Assembly (NCBI GenBank): GCA_001466705.2
Contig: LATX02000026.1
Span: forward strand, 1 to 61,523
DNA: 61,523 nucleotides
Source of the DNA: Moniliophthora roreri
Lineage: Eukaryota > Basidiomycota > Agaricomycetes > Agaricales > Marasmiaceae
Direction: 5' to 3'
The notes beneath the pieces were generated by a model. It ran no database searches. It saw nothing but the letters and a program-made list of their open reading frames with translations, and had not been told where the DNA came from. Position numbers and translations under genes: made by a program. Positions within the stretch are counted from its first letter, which is position 1. Each line of letters starts with the position of its first letter. This document shows positions 48,901-59,815 of this stretch, in pieces.

Positions 48901-49240
48901 TGTCCGCGTTCCACGCACAGCATCAATCGGCAATGCCTTTGAGCTCGGGCCCAACCTAAACTTCTTTGTCTTCTTAATTCATTTACTCAAATGTCTCCCC
49001 AATTTTGACCCATCACTGAACTCAATAATGTTTCCTTAAACTTCAGTGGGTATTCTGATTGAAAACGGAACGAAATGCAGTCGTCGCATGTTTTCCATTT
49101 GTGGAATACTCATCTTCGCCTCACGTACTTGACGTTTGACGTGTGGGAACTGTTCTTACTCTTGAGTAATGCTGTGTCTCACAGCCTCCTTGCAGCCCTC
49201 ATATACTTCTCGCACCCCGTCCGAGATTGACTTCCTTCCT
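45990..49240 (+). pseudogene. Block A, copy C: decayed plus-strand gene block
   Basis: It is colinear with copies A and B. Conserved pieces in order: GLYRSQDSTILVDGY (~46176), GRKKH (~46498), LSNTRHPILV (~47368), FSRGLDVI-like (~47990), VDGTNYQDLL (~48215), RYPRFARV (~48266), CPTAHLGAAQAL (~48607). Stops lie between and within them. The block is CpG-rich up to about 49240, directly before the CpG-poor ISGG gene. Function unknown. Confidence 0.45.
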
Positions 49241-49259
49241 CTAATCCCTTATCACTCTC

Positions 49260-51447
49260 ATGGCTCTTCATGGATGTTCAGAGTTTACCATTTCTGGTGG
49301 ACAGTTCATAAACATCCATGGATCTCATAATAACATCACTCATGTCCAAGAGAGCCTGGTGCAACGCATGCAGCAGGCTGAGAAAGAGCTGACAAGATGG
49401 GATGATGTGTGTTCATTATATCCCTGACTATAATTTGATGCTGACTTGATTGATTCCTCTAGTACAGGCATATTCGGACAGGAGATGTCTATGTTACAAG
49501 TGTCATTGATGAATCAGAGGTTACAGAGTATGATGAGACAAGGCAGGGGAATGTGAAAGTCCGAGTTATGAGACATCAGAAAGTCACAGCATATCAAAAG
49601 ATCAGCATTGCTCACATTTTCACTGGAGACAGACTTGGAGATATGGAGTTCCTACATGTTCAATACAGTGGTGAAGATGCCTATAAGGCCAGTCACATTT
49701 TTTATCAATACTATCATATCTGACATTTCCCAATACAGACCTTCAAGCATGATTTTGATGAATTTTCTCATATCAAGTATGACAATTTATTATTTTTGTC
49801 AACTCTAGTATCAATAATTGTCAGGGGCCCATATGTTGCTCAGTTATTTGGGTATAACAACAACCAAAATGGTTTACCAGCACTAATTTTCTACAATGGT
49901 ATGGTGCATCAGTTGATTCTGTTGCTTAAGACTAACTCAACTTGAACCTCAATGCAGCATTGATTCCACTATCACATGTCATCCTCAAGAACAATAGACT
50001 TTCCCCAGTTCTTAATGTTTACTTTTGCCATCAAGTATGTAAACCACTAGTTTTCTGAATGTCACTGTCTTACCTTCTCAACAGCTTGGACTATGGCAAC
50101 CAGGTGCCAAGATTGTATGTCTTCTTTTACTCAAACATTTCTACTGCATTGACAAAATGGTTATAGACTATAGGTAATCTGTGGATTGACCCAAAAATGG
50201 GTACATTATGTCAAGGACCTCAAATTCAGATCTCAAGAAATTGGACACTCCACAGCTCTGCCTCAAATTTGATGCTCAACAACAAATTCCCTGTGCTACC
50301 TATTCAGACATACAGAGACACCAGCACTACCTTTAACTATCTTACCAGAACAGTCTCTACCCTCAATATCATCACAGGCATTGCCTGGTGTTACAGGATA
50401 TGTGGGGAAAAGGTGGCTAATAGAAAGGCTATATCCATTCTCACAGCTCTTCCTGGCACAGTTTACCATGAACACAGTCAACAAATTATTGCAAGATTGC
50501 CAGCAAGAGCCAGAGACAGCTTGCATTACTATCTCAGAAAAGCAGAAGTTGGTTCCAATGCAATGAGAGAGAGCCTAGTTGTAATGAAGAATGGATCAGT
50601 ACGGTATGTATGAAGTTGTATCACAGTGGATAATGTGTACTGATAGATTACATAGGTTTACAGTTACACCAATGGATGTTCAACATGCCAAAGACATGAA
50701 ATTACAATATTCCATATCTCAGTTCACTACTTTGGCACATTCATGGATTACTCAGGCACATAGTGTGTTCAGCCAACTCTGGATTCATAAAGGCCAGTGG
50801 GAAAAATATTGTAAGTGCTTTCATTGTCTTGCCTATGGCAAAAGTATGCTAATATGCAAATAGATATACATGATGGACTTGACTTCCACTTCAAATGCAA
50901 GAGACAACACCCTATGCCCCAGGAGAATACAGATTTCACATCAAGTAGTGCTTCAGTGTACCTATTCATCCAACCAATTCCCCAACCTTCTGATAATGAA
51001 GAAATCTGGAGATCCTGGTCAGAGGGTACAAAATATCTCTGGTCTTCTGACCCTTCTGGAAAAGAAGAGATGCCAGAGGCCATGCAAGTGTCTTTGGGTC
51101 TTCCATCCTTTACTTCTACAATAAAAGTTTGGGATTCTTGTTGGGACCAAAGTGCCTATGAAGCAATAAAAATGCTTCATGATTACTATCACTTTGATTC
51201 CACAACAACAGCCCTTGCTGACTCTGTTGGTCTTTCTATTCTGGAGGTGGTTGGTAATGATGATCAGTTTGAAGTGTTGAATGGTATCAATCTAGTAATG
51301 ATTGCTTTTGAGTTTGTGCTGATGGTTTTTTTAGCACCAGGGACACTACCCAAAACAAAATCAACAAAGCTGAAGCATACCTGGAAGAAGATAGGCCAAA
51401 AGATGCAATTGAACTGGAGACATAGAAGGAAGGAGACCAAGGGATAG
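49260..51447 (+). CDS. ISGG-family protein of unknown function, copy C (multi-exon, best modelled)
   Basis: Proposed exons: 49260-49406 (MALHGCSEFTISGGQF...RWDD), 49463-49687 (YRHIRTGDVYVTSVIDESE...GEDAYK), 49739-49776 (TFKHDFDEFSHI), 49825 to ~49910 (GPYVAQLFGYNNNQNG), small exons between ~49960 and 50130, ~50174-50603 (NLWIDPKMG...KNGSV), 50656-50810 (RFTVTPMDVQHAKD...EKY) and 50864-51447 to the stop. Most introns are GT-AG; that after 49687 would need a GC donor. The junctions between 49910 and 50174 are not resolved. The long exons are open and the C-terminus is basic. No transmembrane helix, signal peptide or known catalytic motif is obvious. The gene is CpG-poor although both neighbours are CpG-rich. 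A functional role is inferred only from retained reading frames. Confidence 0.65.
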
Positions 51448-51797
51448 ATTGAGATGATTTTGAACATATGTGGGCACACTGTACATTTTAGGATTGTTCC
51501 AACTTCTTTCAAGTCCATCATAGTTAAAAGTATTATATATTGAAACCAATAAGTTATAACATACTACTTAGTCTCAATTTGGATCAAGCAAGTACTCAAA
51601 TAACCAGTGTAAACAGCCAGTATAGGAATATACAACTTCGAGACTGCATTCCTTCTCACCCCATCACATAGAAAGACATGCAAAAGAGATATCAATAATA
51701 ATAGACTAACTCCCTACACGTTACTACAACACAACCTAGATACACATCATCAAGTCCAATCATTACAAGAATCATGTCCATCATCAAGTCATAAAGG

Positions 51798-53688
51798 TCA
51801 TCGCATTTCGTTACTCTTGCCGCGCACCTCCTTCCAAAATGCATCCCACTTGTCTGCTCTTCCATCCAACTCTTCTTGGTCAGGCGATGTCGGTTCCGGA
51901 TTTTGAGGTGCGGGTGTCCTCGAAGGCGAAGAAAATGGTGAAGGTGAAGGTGGATGTGACTCTTCTGCCAACCTTGGAAGCCCAGAAGGTATTGAAGTAC
52001 CATAAGCTTCTCGTTGGGCCAACGCAACTCGATCAAGGGCTCGTATTAGCGAAGGCGTGGCTGGTACTGGAATCGGCATCTGCTGTGGCTGTGAGGTCTC
52101 CTTATCCAAAGCCGACCCTGGAAGTGACCCCGACCCTACTTTCGTCGTATCGCTGTCTCGCCGCCCTGTACTCGAAGAAGCAGATTGTGCCAACGAAGGT
52201 CTCCTACCACCCTTGCCGCCACCTTCCCCAACATCCGACTCATAGTCAGAGTAATCCGGCACCTCACCCTCTCCCATACCACGCATCTTCTTCTTCCGTA
52301 ACGCCTTTATCTCCTTGTCGTAGTCAACAGCACCAACCAACGTGTTCGTCGACGCATTCGAGAAACTTTGTCTCAACCACGGGCGCTTGAGTAGCTCATT
52401 AGAGCCAGAATCCGAATCCGAATCGCTCGAAATGCCTTCCTCCGCTGAGCGGAACTTGACTGCCTCTCGATTTCTCCTGCCAGCACCCGACTTGGATTGG
52501 AACCGTTTCGAAGCAGATGACCGGCCCTTCTTTAGTTGCCCACGTGTCGAAGGGATGCTGAGTTCATCGTATCTTGGCAACTGATTCCTCTTTCCTTCCT
52601 GTTGTTTGGACAGCTTTGCAGGTGAATAGTGAAGGAAGGGATCCGGCTTGCCATACTCGAGGTCAACCTCGTCGTCAGGAATGGCATTGAACTCGTTGGC
52701 ACCGCCGGCGCTGGTTGCATTGGAACTCCTGAGACGTTGCCAAACGCTCTTAAACGGCTCAAAGTGCCCAGCTCTGTCGGGGAGGTTGGAGGTGTATTGC
52801 GAAAGGTAAGAGTCCCATTTCTGTCGTCACGTTAGCTATCTCACCACAAAAAGTAAAGAGTCAAAAGAACCTACCTCGTCAGGACATTCACCAAACATAC
52901 GGTTAAGCAACCAATCGCATACAACACCGAAGATGAGGAATAGTGCGTATCCGGCGGATAGTCCACGTTCTTGAGCCGTCTGCCAACCTTCACCATCCGA
53001 GATCCAGAGTCGTTCGTACATGTTCGCCCAGGATGGTATGCGGCATAGGAGTGCAATAGCAAGTGTCAGCCCAAATGTGCCGGCTGATGCAGCAGAGAAT
53101 CGGAGCGCGCCTCGTTGAGTTTTGGGTATCGGAAGGAGAACGAATAAAAGGAGGATTGGGATTATTATGGCAGCGAAGATCTGCCTCGTTAAGAGCGCCG
53201 GGTGCAAGATGATGGCTAGGAACAGTGTAAACCCAATACCACCGACAACAGCCGCAGAGAATAATGCAAAGTGTCGATAGCGTGCCCCTAGGAAAGTCGT
53301 CGGAAGGCACGACAATAACCAGATAGGGACAAATGCGGCCTTGGAAGGTGCAGGCGACGGGGTCAGATTGGATATTACAAGCGTCAAAAATGTCGCGAGA
53401 TGCACTATCATAGCCGCGGAATGAGTACATGGAAATGAAGGGGATGAACTAAAACGTACGACCAAACGAGTACCCTAAAATCAATCCGCCTACTCCGCCT
53501 TCGAGGTAAAAGTTGAGCTTGTTCTTCTTGGTAAACTCTGCGGTAGCTGATGGCCTAAATTGTCTCGTACGATCAAGCGTAAGAAATGATCCTGCGAATG
53601 TGATGAGGAGGGATAGGAAGAGGAGCGGCAAGGCATAGGCGAGTGTGTAAGAGGGGGTGGGGAGCAGAGTGAGTAAGTTTGTCGGCAT
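51798..53688 (-). CDS. TM198-like (DUF4203) multi-pass membrane protein, intact copy
   Basis: Three exons on the minus strand: 53463-53688, 52875-53404 and 51798-52820, giving 592 residues. Junctions are GT-AG (introns 58 and 54 bp) and read through as LGYSF|VHLATFLTL and GECPDE|KWDSYLS. The N-terminus MPTNLLTLLPTPSYTLAYALP leads into a hydrophobic helix. Residues ~65-245 hold several helices (GGVGGLILGYS, AAFVPIWLLSCLPTTFLGARY, GGIGFTLFLAIILHPALL, IFAAIIIPILLLFVLLPIP, LSAGYALFLIFGVVCDWLLN), as in the fungal TM7S3/TM198-like family. The ~340-residue C-terminal tail is hydrophilic and rich in S, P, G and charged residues. An upstream in-frame ATG at 53763 (MIPQNLL) would add 25 residues. Role unknown; human TMEM198 is linked to Wnt signalling, which does not transfer to fungi. 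Confidence 0.88.
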
Positions 53689-53763
53689 CCTCGGTCGTAA
53701 GTTTATCGTCGTAAGTCGTGAGTCGTTAGGAGTAAGGAAGGTGAGTAGATTTTGAGGTATCAC

Positions 53764-54190
53764 GGGCCTCGGTATCAGCCTATCGCTGTAGCACGAGGGG
53801 AAGGAAGCAAGGCAGGTGTTGTCTTTTGTTTTGACAGTCCAGAAACGATTTTTCTCTGACGTCGAAGCGCGTCACCGGGAAATGTATCCAATTTGAGTAT
53901 TCGCCGGATGCTAGGAGGCCGAAGAAGGGAGACTCGATCAACCGGCGGAATTGCCGGACGGGCCACCGATGACGTAAGACTCCTTTCGGAAGGAGAGGCC
54001 GAAACACCGTTTTATCTTGAGTCGATGACGTTGCGCTAGACGTCCAACAAAATGTGGGAGGTCTCTAGGTGCACATACAGCTTCTTGAACGCTTATCAAG
54101 TATCATTGAAAGGCCTCTAATCCAGCTGACACTCTTTACATCGTTTGTAACGCCGAACTACTGATACACCAAATATAATCGTCATTTTCT
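53764..54190. other. Intergenic region upstream of the DUF4203 gene
   Basis: 53764-53880 is shared with 45380-45490, so the upstream region of the DUF4203 gene was copied along with it. No coding motif is seen. It probably carries the promoter of the minus-strand gene, but I cannot place elements. Confidence 0.4.
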
Positions 54191-54199
54191 ACTCTGAAC

Positions 54200-55991
54200 G
54201 TAAATTCGATCCCGGAATCACGTACCGCTACATCCCATCCACTTTAACCACGCGCAGGCATTTGACGCAATGATTCCATACCTGGATGACCGACATGTAA
54301 GAAAATGAGGTAGTATCCCTCGGTGGGTAACCTGGAGACGTACATTGGAAAGTTAGGCCATCAGATACCTTTTCAACAATAGCGTTGCGAGATATGGGTC
54401 TCCGAAGGTATCCAGCTAGACGATATTCCATGGTCAGTTCCCAGGTCCTATATTAGGATAAAAAGGAGCTCTACGTACCCGATCTCCTGCGTAACTCTCA
54501 GCATTGGCGATGAAGAGAATCTCTCAAACTCCTGTATAACTTGTTTCGTGCAAAAGCTGGACAACATCCCATACAACGTATGGAACACATCATTTTTCGC
54601 CCTCGTAGTCCAGTTTATCTTCTAGCGGAGCACCAAAGGCGTTAGATACCATGCGTCTTGCGTGATTGTCTTTTCGTGTTCGAGGTTTTTTCTGAGAGTT
54701 CGGTTAGTATTACCGTATGTAGGAACGATAAGAGAGGTAAACGTACCGGTAGGCCGCTGGCAGAAAAACTATCTATGTGAAGAAACGTGGCGTGATATGC
54801 CAATTTGGAGACCGTGTCGATGCAAGGAAAAGTTTGAGGCTGATAGGACGAGCTGTATCAAGCCAGTGCCGGCAGCGATCTGAGTCTGTCCGGGGGAGAT
54901 TAGGGTGGGTTGTCATCAGAACAGAGCGCGGCACGACTAGAGGAGGAATAGACGTACCTCATGATAGCACCAGCAAGCGAGAATAGCACTATTGAACTGC
55001 GTCAGAACGAGGCATCAGGGAGTCGTGTCGCAGAAACCTACTTTCGGTGAGTGGACGACATGCTGCGGACACAAGGCATTAGTTTCGCTACAATGTACTG
55101 AAGGCTATGAAACGTACCAGTCACATCGAATACTTGCGGAACCTCCCAACCAGACTTCTACACGCTTTCCCCACCCCAATTCCGTCCAGGGCACGGATAA
55201 TCTGGTTCCGCCACGTCGTTCCGTCAACGTCGGGAGTAATTTGTCCTGCGTACGATAGGAGACACGACGACATCCAACTGAAAATTAGAGCAGGGAAGAA
55301 CATGATATAAGAACCACGTACGAGAGAGCACTTGACGAGTATGATTCAGGAATCAATGACATCCACATCCAACCATCGGTACCTCGCGCGAAAACACTTC
55401 TAAAAATTGTCTCAAGACCTCCATCAGACGCGCCCTGTAATTTTCAATCGTTCGTCAGTCTGCCAAAAGCCCCAACAGAATAAGGTCAGTAACATACGAA
55501 ACTCCAAATATCCGCTTTTAGACCATCTACGACGCATCTCGATGACTACGGTGAAGCAAAAATTGGGCGAAAAACGACTTTCTTTAGGGACTGGCGGGGT
55601 ATCTGAGGGACTGAGCATAGTTATGGAGAGCAGAGGGTGTCGGAGATGCGATAGTGTGGGTCTCGAGTTGTTGCTGCTTGAGGGAGAAGCCATTCAACTT
55701 CACCGACGTCGAGTACAAGGAAGCATCACGTGTAACCAGAAATGGTGACAACCGCTCAGCGAAGCGCTCGCCATGACTTGATCTTTGCCGCGACGATGAC
55801 GATTGCTCCCAAGAGGCATACTTGCCCTCCAACACAGTGCGTGATTCCTCATTATTCTGAGTTGTCCAACTCACTCTTTTCTCACCGAGTTCATTTTCAT
55901 CGTTCCCTCCAGGAATCACCAGGATAGTTGTCGAATCGTCAAGCCCAACGATATCCACTGGCAAATAACATGTAAGCTCTGGCTTCAACAA
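54200..55991 (-). pseudogene. Block X, copy D (most complete; unidentified, possibly membrane protein)
   Basis: On the minus strand open pieces follow one another: 55584-55991, 55424-55693 (with FRMLLTLFCWGFWQTDERLK), 55121-55303 (MFFPALIFSWMSSCLLSYA, then DVDGTTWRNQIIRALDG) and 54228-54431 (MEYRLAGYLRRPISRN). Another frame near 55810-55770 contains a hydrophobic helix (CLLGAIVIVAA). The mixture of hydrophobic and basic pieces suggests a multi-pass membrane protein with many small exons, but no frame set joins cleanly. I do not recognise the family. Compared with copy A it carries ~80 extra bp around 54850-54930. This may be the ancestral gene or just the least decayed copy. Confidence 0.4.
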
Positions 55992-56700
55992 TTTGCCTCA
56001 GAGCCTGATGCCGACTCTTTGCCCTATTTACTCCAGCTTTTGTGGACTTCGGCCTCTTCCTAAACGCCTTCCTTCACCCCGCACTTTCGATTCAACAATT
56101 TTCCCTTCCTTTTATCGATCCAATCTCTCGCCTTCCTATATACCCAAGACACATTCTTACTCTGCAATTCTGATCTCCTTGCACCGGATCTTCTCGATCG
56201 AGTCAGCACTCGTTATCTCTTTACTATGCCGCATTCTATCCCAGGTCAATGCTCACGAACAAACTCAAGTGCCAATACATACTGTTCCTTATATTCGACG
56301 CTAGGGAACCCATCTTCGGTATTGAATTTCCGGATAAAGTACACTTTCTTACTTCCTCCCCTTCTCTCAGGATTTTAAAATTCGATGGAATGAATTCGTA
56401 CCTCTCAAAATTGACCGTCGATACCACACCGGAATGTCTAGTACAGAGTCCCCCTTTAGCAGAGAACGCGTCATTTGGGGGTACAGTAACGACTGGTACA
56501 GTATTCCTGCGGTAGCCATCTAACGTTGAGTGTTCACACTTTCACGTTCGATCTAAACATTAATCGATTATATGTAAAACTAGCTCCACAACCATGACTC
56601 GAACTCAAAGAACAATCCAGAGTGTCCACGCGTGTGCCTACAACGAACTTTACTGGAGTATGAGTATACGTAGGTGTAGAGGATATCCATCACGTTCCAA
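55992..56700. other. Stretch between block X and hydrophobin gene 1
   Basis: There is an open piece at 56249-56515 (plus, 88 codons) and an antisense one at 56236-56427. Both are repeated exactly at 57561-57827 and 57548-57739 because the 1.31-kb repeat begins at 56203. No motif is recognised, so I do not call a gene. The part near 56520-56700 should hold the hydrophobin 3' untranslated region. Confidence 0.4.
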
Positions 56701-57145
56701 TCAGACGTTGACGTTGATGGGGGTGCAGCCAATGGCAACAGCACCATCTGCAAAGAAAAGCAAGTCAGCCAGCGTTCACTAATCCAGGGAAGCTAGAAAG
56801 AGTTATGGTCTTACTGAAGTTGTTGTTCTCGCAGCAAACGGGTTGTTGAGTGCTGTACATAGCTGTGAGTATTCTTGAATGAGTGATTCTAGGAGAAAGG
56901 ACTAACCAGGAATTGCCACCAACACCAATGACAGAGATGGGGTTACATTGGACACCAATGGGGATGTTCAAATCTTGGACAACGACACCCGCGAGCCCGA
57001 GAGCCTTTGCGACGTCCTTGTTTTGAGCGTTATCGACAGTTTGGCAGCATTGGATATCGCCGGTGTTGCACTTGGCACCATCGTGGCCACCTGGGGCGGC
57101 GACAACAACTGAAACGAGGGCAGCGAGAGTGAAGAGCTTGTACAT
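56701..57145 (-). CDS. Class I hydrophobin, gene 1
   Basis: Three exons on the minus strand: 56907-57145, 56815-56852 and 56701-56747, with GT-AG introns of 54 and 67 bp. This gives 107 residues. The N-terminus MYKLFTLAALVSVVVAAP is a clear signal peptide. The eight cysteines fall in the hydrophobin pattern: C-X6-CC-X32-C-X12-C-X5-CC-X12-C. The fifth cysteine arises only by splicing at the second of two nearby acceptor AGs (NSC then TQQPVCC), which fixes the exon 2 start. Spacing fits class I, the type that self-assembles into amphipathic rodlets on hyphae and spores. A TATA-like element lies 78 bp upstream. Confidence 0.95.
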
Positions 57146-57222
57146 GATGGTGGATGAAAGAAGGCTTGAACAAACGACTGTTGGTGAGTTCGAGTGAGGA
57201 ATTAGAGATGGATCCCAGAGGG

Positions 57223-57229
57223 CTTATAT
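57223..57229 (-). promoter_or_regulatory. TATA-like element of hydrophobin gene 1
   Basis: On the minus strand this reads ATATAAG, 78 bp upstream of the start codon, a plausible position for the TATA box of a highly expressed hydrophobin gene. Confidence 0.6.
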
Positions 57230-58012
57230 CTGTTTTTTTGGGGGTGTTCCGGTTTTGGACTTGTTCATACTTGTTTGCCTTCGCTTCGAGGAGGCCCTGA
57301 TCGCGATGGAATGACACGGCAGCGAGAACAGCGAGAACGGTGGAATGAGTTTGGCGATGGAGAAAATCGTGGGGAAGCGAGTTTCAATGTCAGGTGGATG
57401 TCAGGGTCAAGAAAATTGACATTGAAAACTAAACTCATTGGTAAAATTATACTCTGTTTTGTAGGATCAACGTGACCGCGTAAGTGTGTCGCTGGAAGAT
57501 GTCTGACGTCTATNTCAGCACTCGTTATCTCTTTACTATGCCGCATTCTATCCCAGGTCAATGCTCACGAACAAACTCAAGTGCCAATACATACTGTTCC
57601 TTATATTCGACGCTAGGGAACCCATCTTCGGTATTGAATTTCCGGATAAAGTACACTTTCTTACTTCCTCCCCTTCTCTCAGGATTTTAAAATTCGATGG
57701 AATGAATTCGTACCTCTCAAAATTGACCGTCGATACCACACCGGAATGTCTAGTACAGAGTCCCCCTTTAGCAGAGAACGCGTCATTTGGGGGTACAGTA
57801 ACGACTGGTACAGTATTCCTGCGGTAGCCATCTAACGTTGAGTGTTCACACTTTCACGTTCGATCTAAACATTAATCGATTATATGTAAAACTAGCTCCA
57901 CAACCATGACTCGAACTCAAAGAACAATCCAGAGTGTCCACGCGTGTGCCTACAACGAACTTTACTGGAGTATGAGTATACGTAGGTGTAGAGGATATCC
58001 ATCACGTTCCAA

Positions 58013-58457
58013 TCAGACGTTGACGTTGATGGGGGTGCAGCCAATGGCAACAGCACCATCTGCAAAGAAAAGCAAGTCAGCCAGCGTTCACTAATCCAGG
58101 GAAGCTAGAAAGAGTTATGGTCTTACTGAAGTTGTTGTTCTCGCAGCAAACGGGTTGTTGAGTGCTGTACATAGCTGTGAGTATTCTTGAATGAGTGATT
58201 CTAGGAGAAAGGACTAACCAGGAATTGCCACCAACACCAATGACAGAGATGGGGTTACATTGGACACCAATGGGGATGTTCAAATCTTGGACAACGACAC
58301 CCGCGAGCCCGAGAGCCTTTGCGACGTCCTTGTTTTGAGCGTTATCGACAGTTTGGCAGCATTGGATATCGCCGGTGTTGCACTTGGCACCATCGTGGCC
58401 ACCTGGGGCGGCGACAACAACTGAAACGAGGGCAGCGAGAGTGAAGAGCTTGTACAT
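58013..58457 (-). CDS. Class I hydrophobin, gene 2 (same protein as gene 1)
   Basis: Exons are 58219-58457, 58127-58164 and 58013-58059, offset exactly 1312 bp from gene 1. The encoded 107-residue protein, signal peptide, cysteine pattern and splice sites are the same. The only differences I saw lie upstream of the start codon. Either this is a very recent tandem duplicate or the assembly repeated one gene. Confidence 0.9.
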
Positions 58458-58534
58458 GATGGTGGATGAAAGAAGGCTTGAACAAACGACTGTTGGTGAG
58501 TTCGAGTGAGGAATTAGAGATGGATCCCAGAGGG

Positions 58535-58541
58535 CTTATAT
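58535..58541 (-). promoter_or_regulatory. TATA-like element of hydrophobin gene 2
   Basis: Same ATATAAG element, 78 bp upstream of the gene 2 start codon. Confidence 0.6.
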
Positions 58542-58825
58542 CTGTTTTCTTTGGGGGTGTTCCGGTTTTGGACTTGTTCATACTTGTTTGCCTTCGCTTC
58601 GAGGAGGCCCTGATCGCGATGGAATGACACGGCAGCGAGAACAGCGAGAACGGTGGAAAGAGTTTGGCGATGGAGAAAATCGTGGGGAAGCGAGTTTCAA
58701 TGTCAGGTGGATGTCAGGGTCAAAAAATTGACATTGAAAACTAAACTCATTGGTAAAATTATACTCTGTTTTGTAGGATCAACGTGACCGCGTAAGTGTG
58801 TCGCTGGAAGATGTCTGACGTCTAT

Positions 58826-59734
58826 ACGTTAGGTTCCACGAAATGATCCAGCGGGCCCGAGATTAACTTTCAGCACGTTGACTAGTGTGACAAGACCCAA
58901 GACAGCTGCGGACCTCAGTCCGCTGGTTCCGGCGTGAGCACTGGATGCTTCAGCCTTCTTGATACTAATAGCTGGGTAATACCACGACAAGACGCGTTCA
59001 ACCGAGGTATACTGACCCTCAAAAGCGCTGACCCTTCATGAAATGAACCTCAATCAATGATTTATAGAATATAGTGTGTACAGAATAATTTATTGTTGCT
59101 ACATGGTGGTAAGAGTTCGACCATTCCCCGCTTCACCTCCTGATTCTTGCAAGACTGTCCTGGTTTTTCCTGACCCCGATGTGTTGAGTACCACCCTATA
59201 AGCAGTCGAGCATTATTATCATGAAGCAAAAAGCGATTACTACTCACGAGCGGTTCTTTGTGAAGATCTTTTTATATCTCTTCTCGCGTTCCTTGCTACA
59301 ACAACCTTATTCCAAGCCTTCGAGTAAAAAACGAGGTTCGTCATAGGCCTCCCGATCGGGCGCTATTGTAAATGCAGGAAATGTGAAGGTGCTTCACAAA
59401 GGTTTCACTCTCCTTGTTCAAATGATCGAGAAAGGCAGCGTCCCATTCTCAGTCGCGAAGGATTTTGAATGTCCCGTTAAACACGTCTGATAACGCTATC
59501 CTGATGTTATCGAGGAGATTATCCACGGGGTGATACCGGTAGTGGGCATGAACTCGATAGAATGGGGTTTGGGACGACTCGGAAGGATAGAAGCAATATT
59601 TTTATGTAGCGGAAGGAAAAAACTTGCTAGTTTGAGAAAACAAAATAAACAGTCTGGGCTCACGGACCGCCGTTGCTGCATCGCAAGACAAGAGCCAGCG
59701 GGTGAGCAACTGAGAATTTGGCGAGAAGAACAAT
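58826..59734. other. Unique intergenic stretch, no supported gene
   Basis: Open pieces are short and unrecognised (59062-59247 minus; 59530-59805 plus, 91 codons, partly in the following repeat). CpG content is normal. Nothing here resembles the repeated unit. Confidence 0.35.
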
Positions 59735-59739
59735 TGCAA

Positions 59740-59815
59740 GAGAACAAGAGTGACGTTGTGGGTCCTGACAAAGGAGAAGAATTACGGCGCCCGGTTACAG
59801 TTTGATCTCACCTTC
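59740..59815 (+). repeat. ~75-bp direct repeat also found just upstream of the NTPase gene
   Basis: It resembles 60548-60625: both run AACAAGAGTGACGTTGTGGG (or one change), then AATT.CGGC, then GGTTACAGTTTGA or GGTCACAGTTTGA. The second copy immediately precedes the NTPase start, so this may be a duplicated promoter segment or the flank duplication of an inserted element. Confidence 0.6.

Larger units (their letters stand above)
56203..57513. repeat. 1311-bp direct repeat, copy 1 (joined to copy 2 by a single N)
   Basis: It matches 57515-58825 with only a few differences seen: a T-run against TTTCTTT near 57235, ATGAG against AAGAG near 57348, and one A near 57406. The copies abut at the N at 57514. 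The whole hydrophobin gene and its flanks are included. Confidence 0.92.
57515..58825. repeat. 1311-bp direct repeat, copy 2
   Basis: Near-identical copy of 56203-57513, starting directly after the N at 57514 and ending where unique sequence (ACGTTAGGTTCC) begins. Confidence 0.92.
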
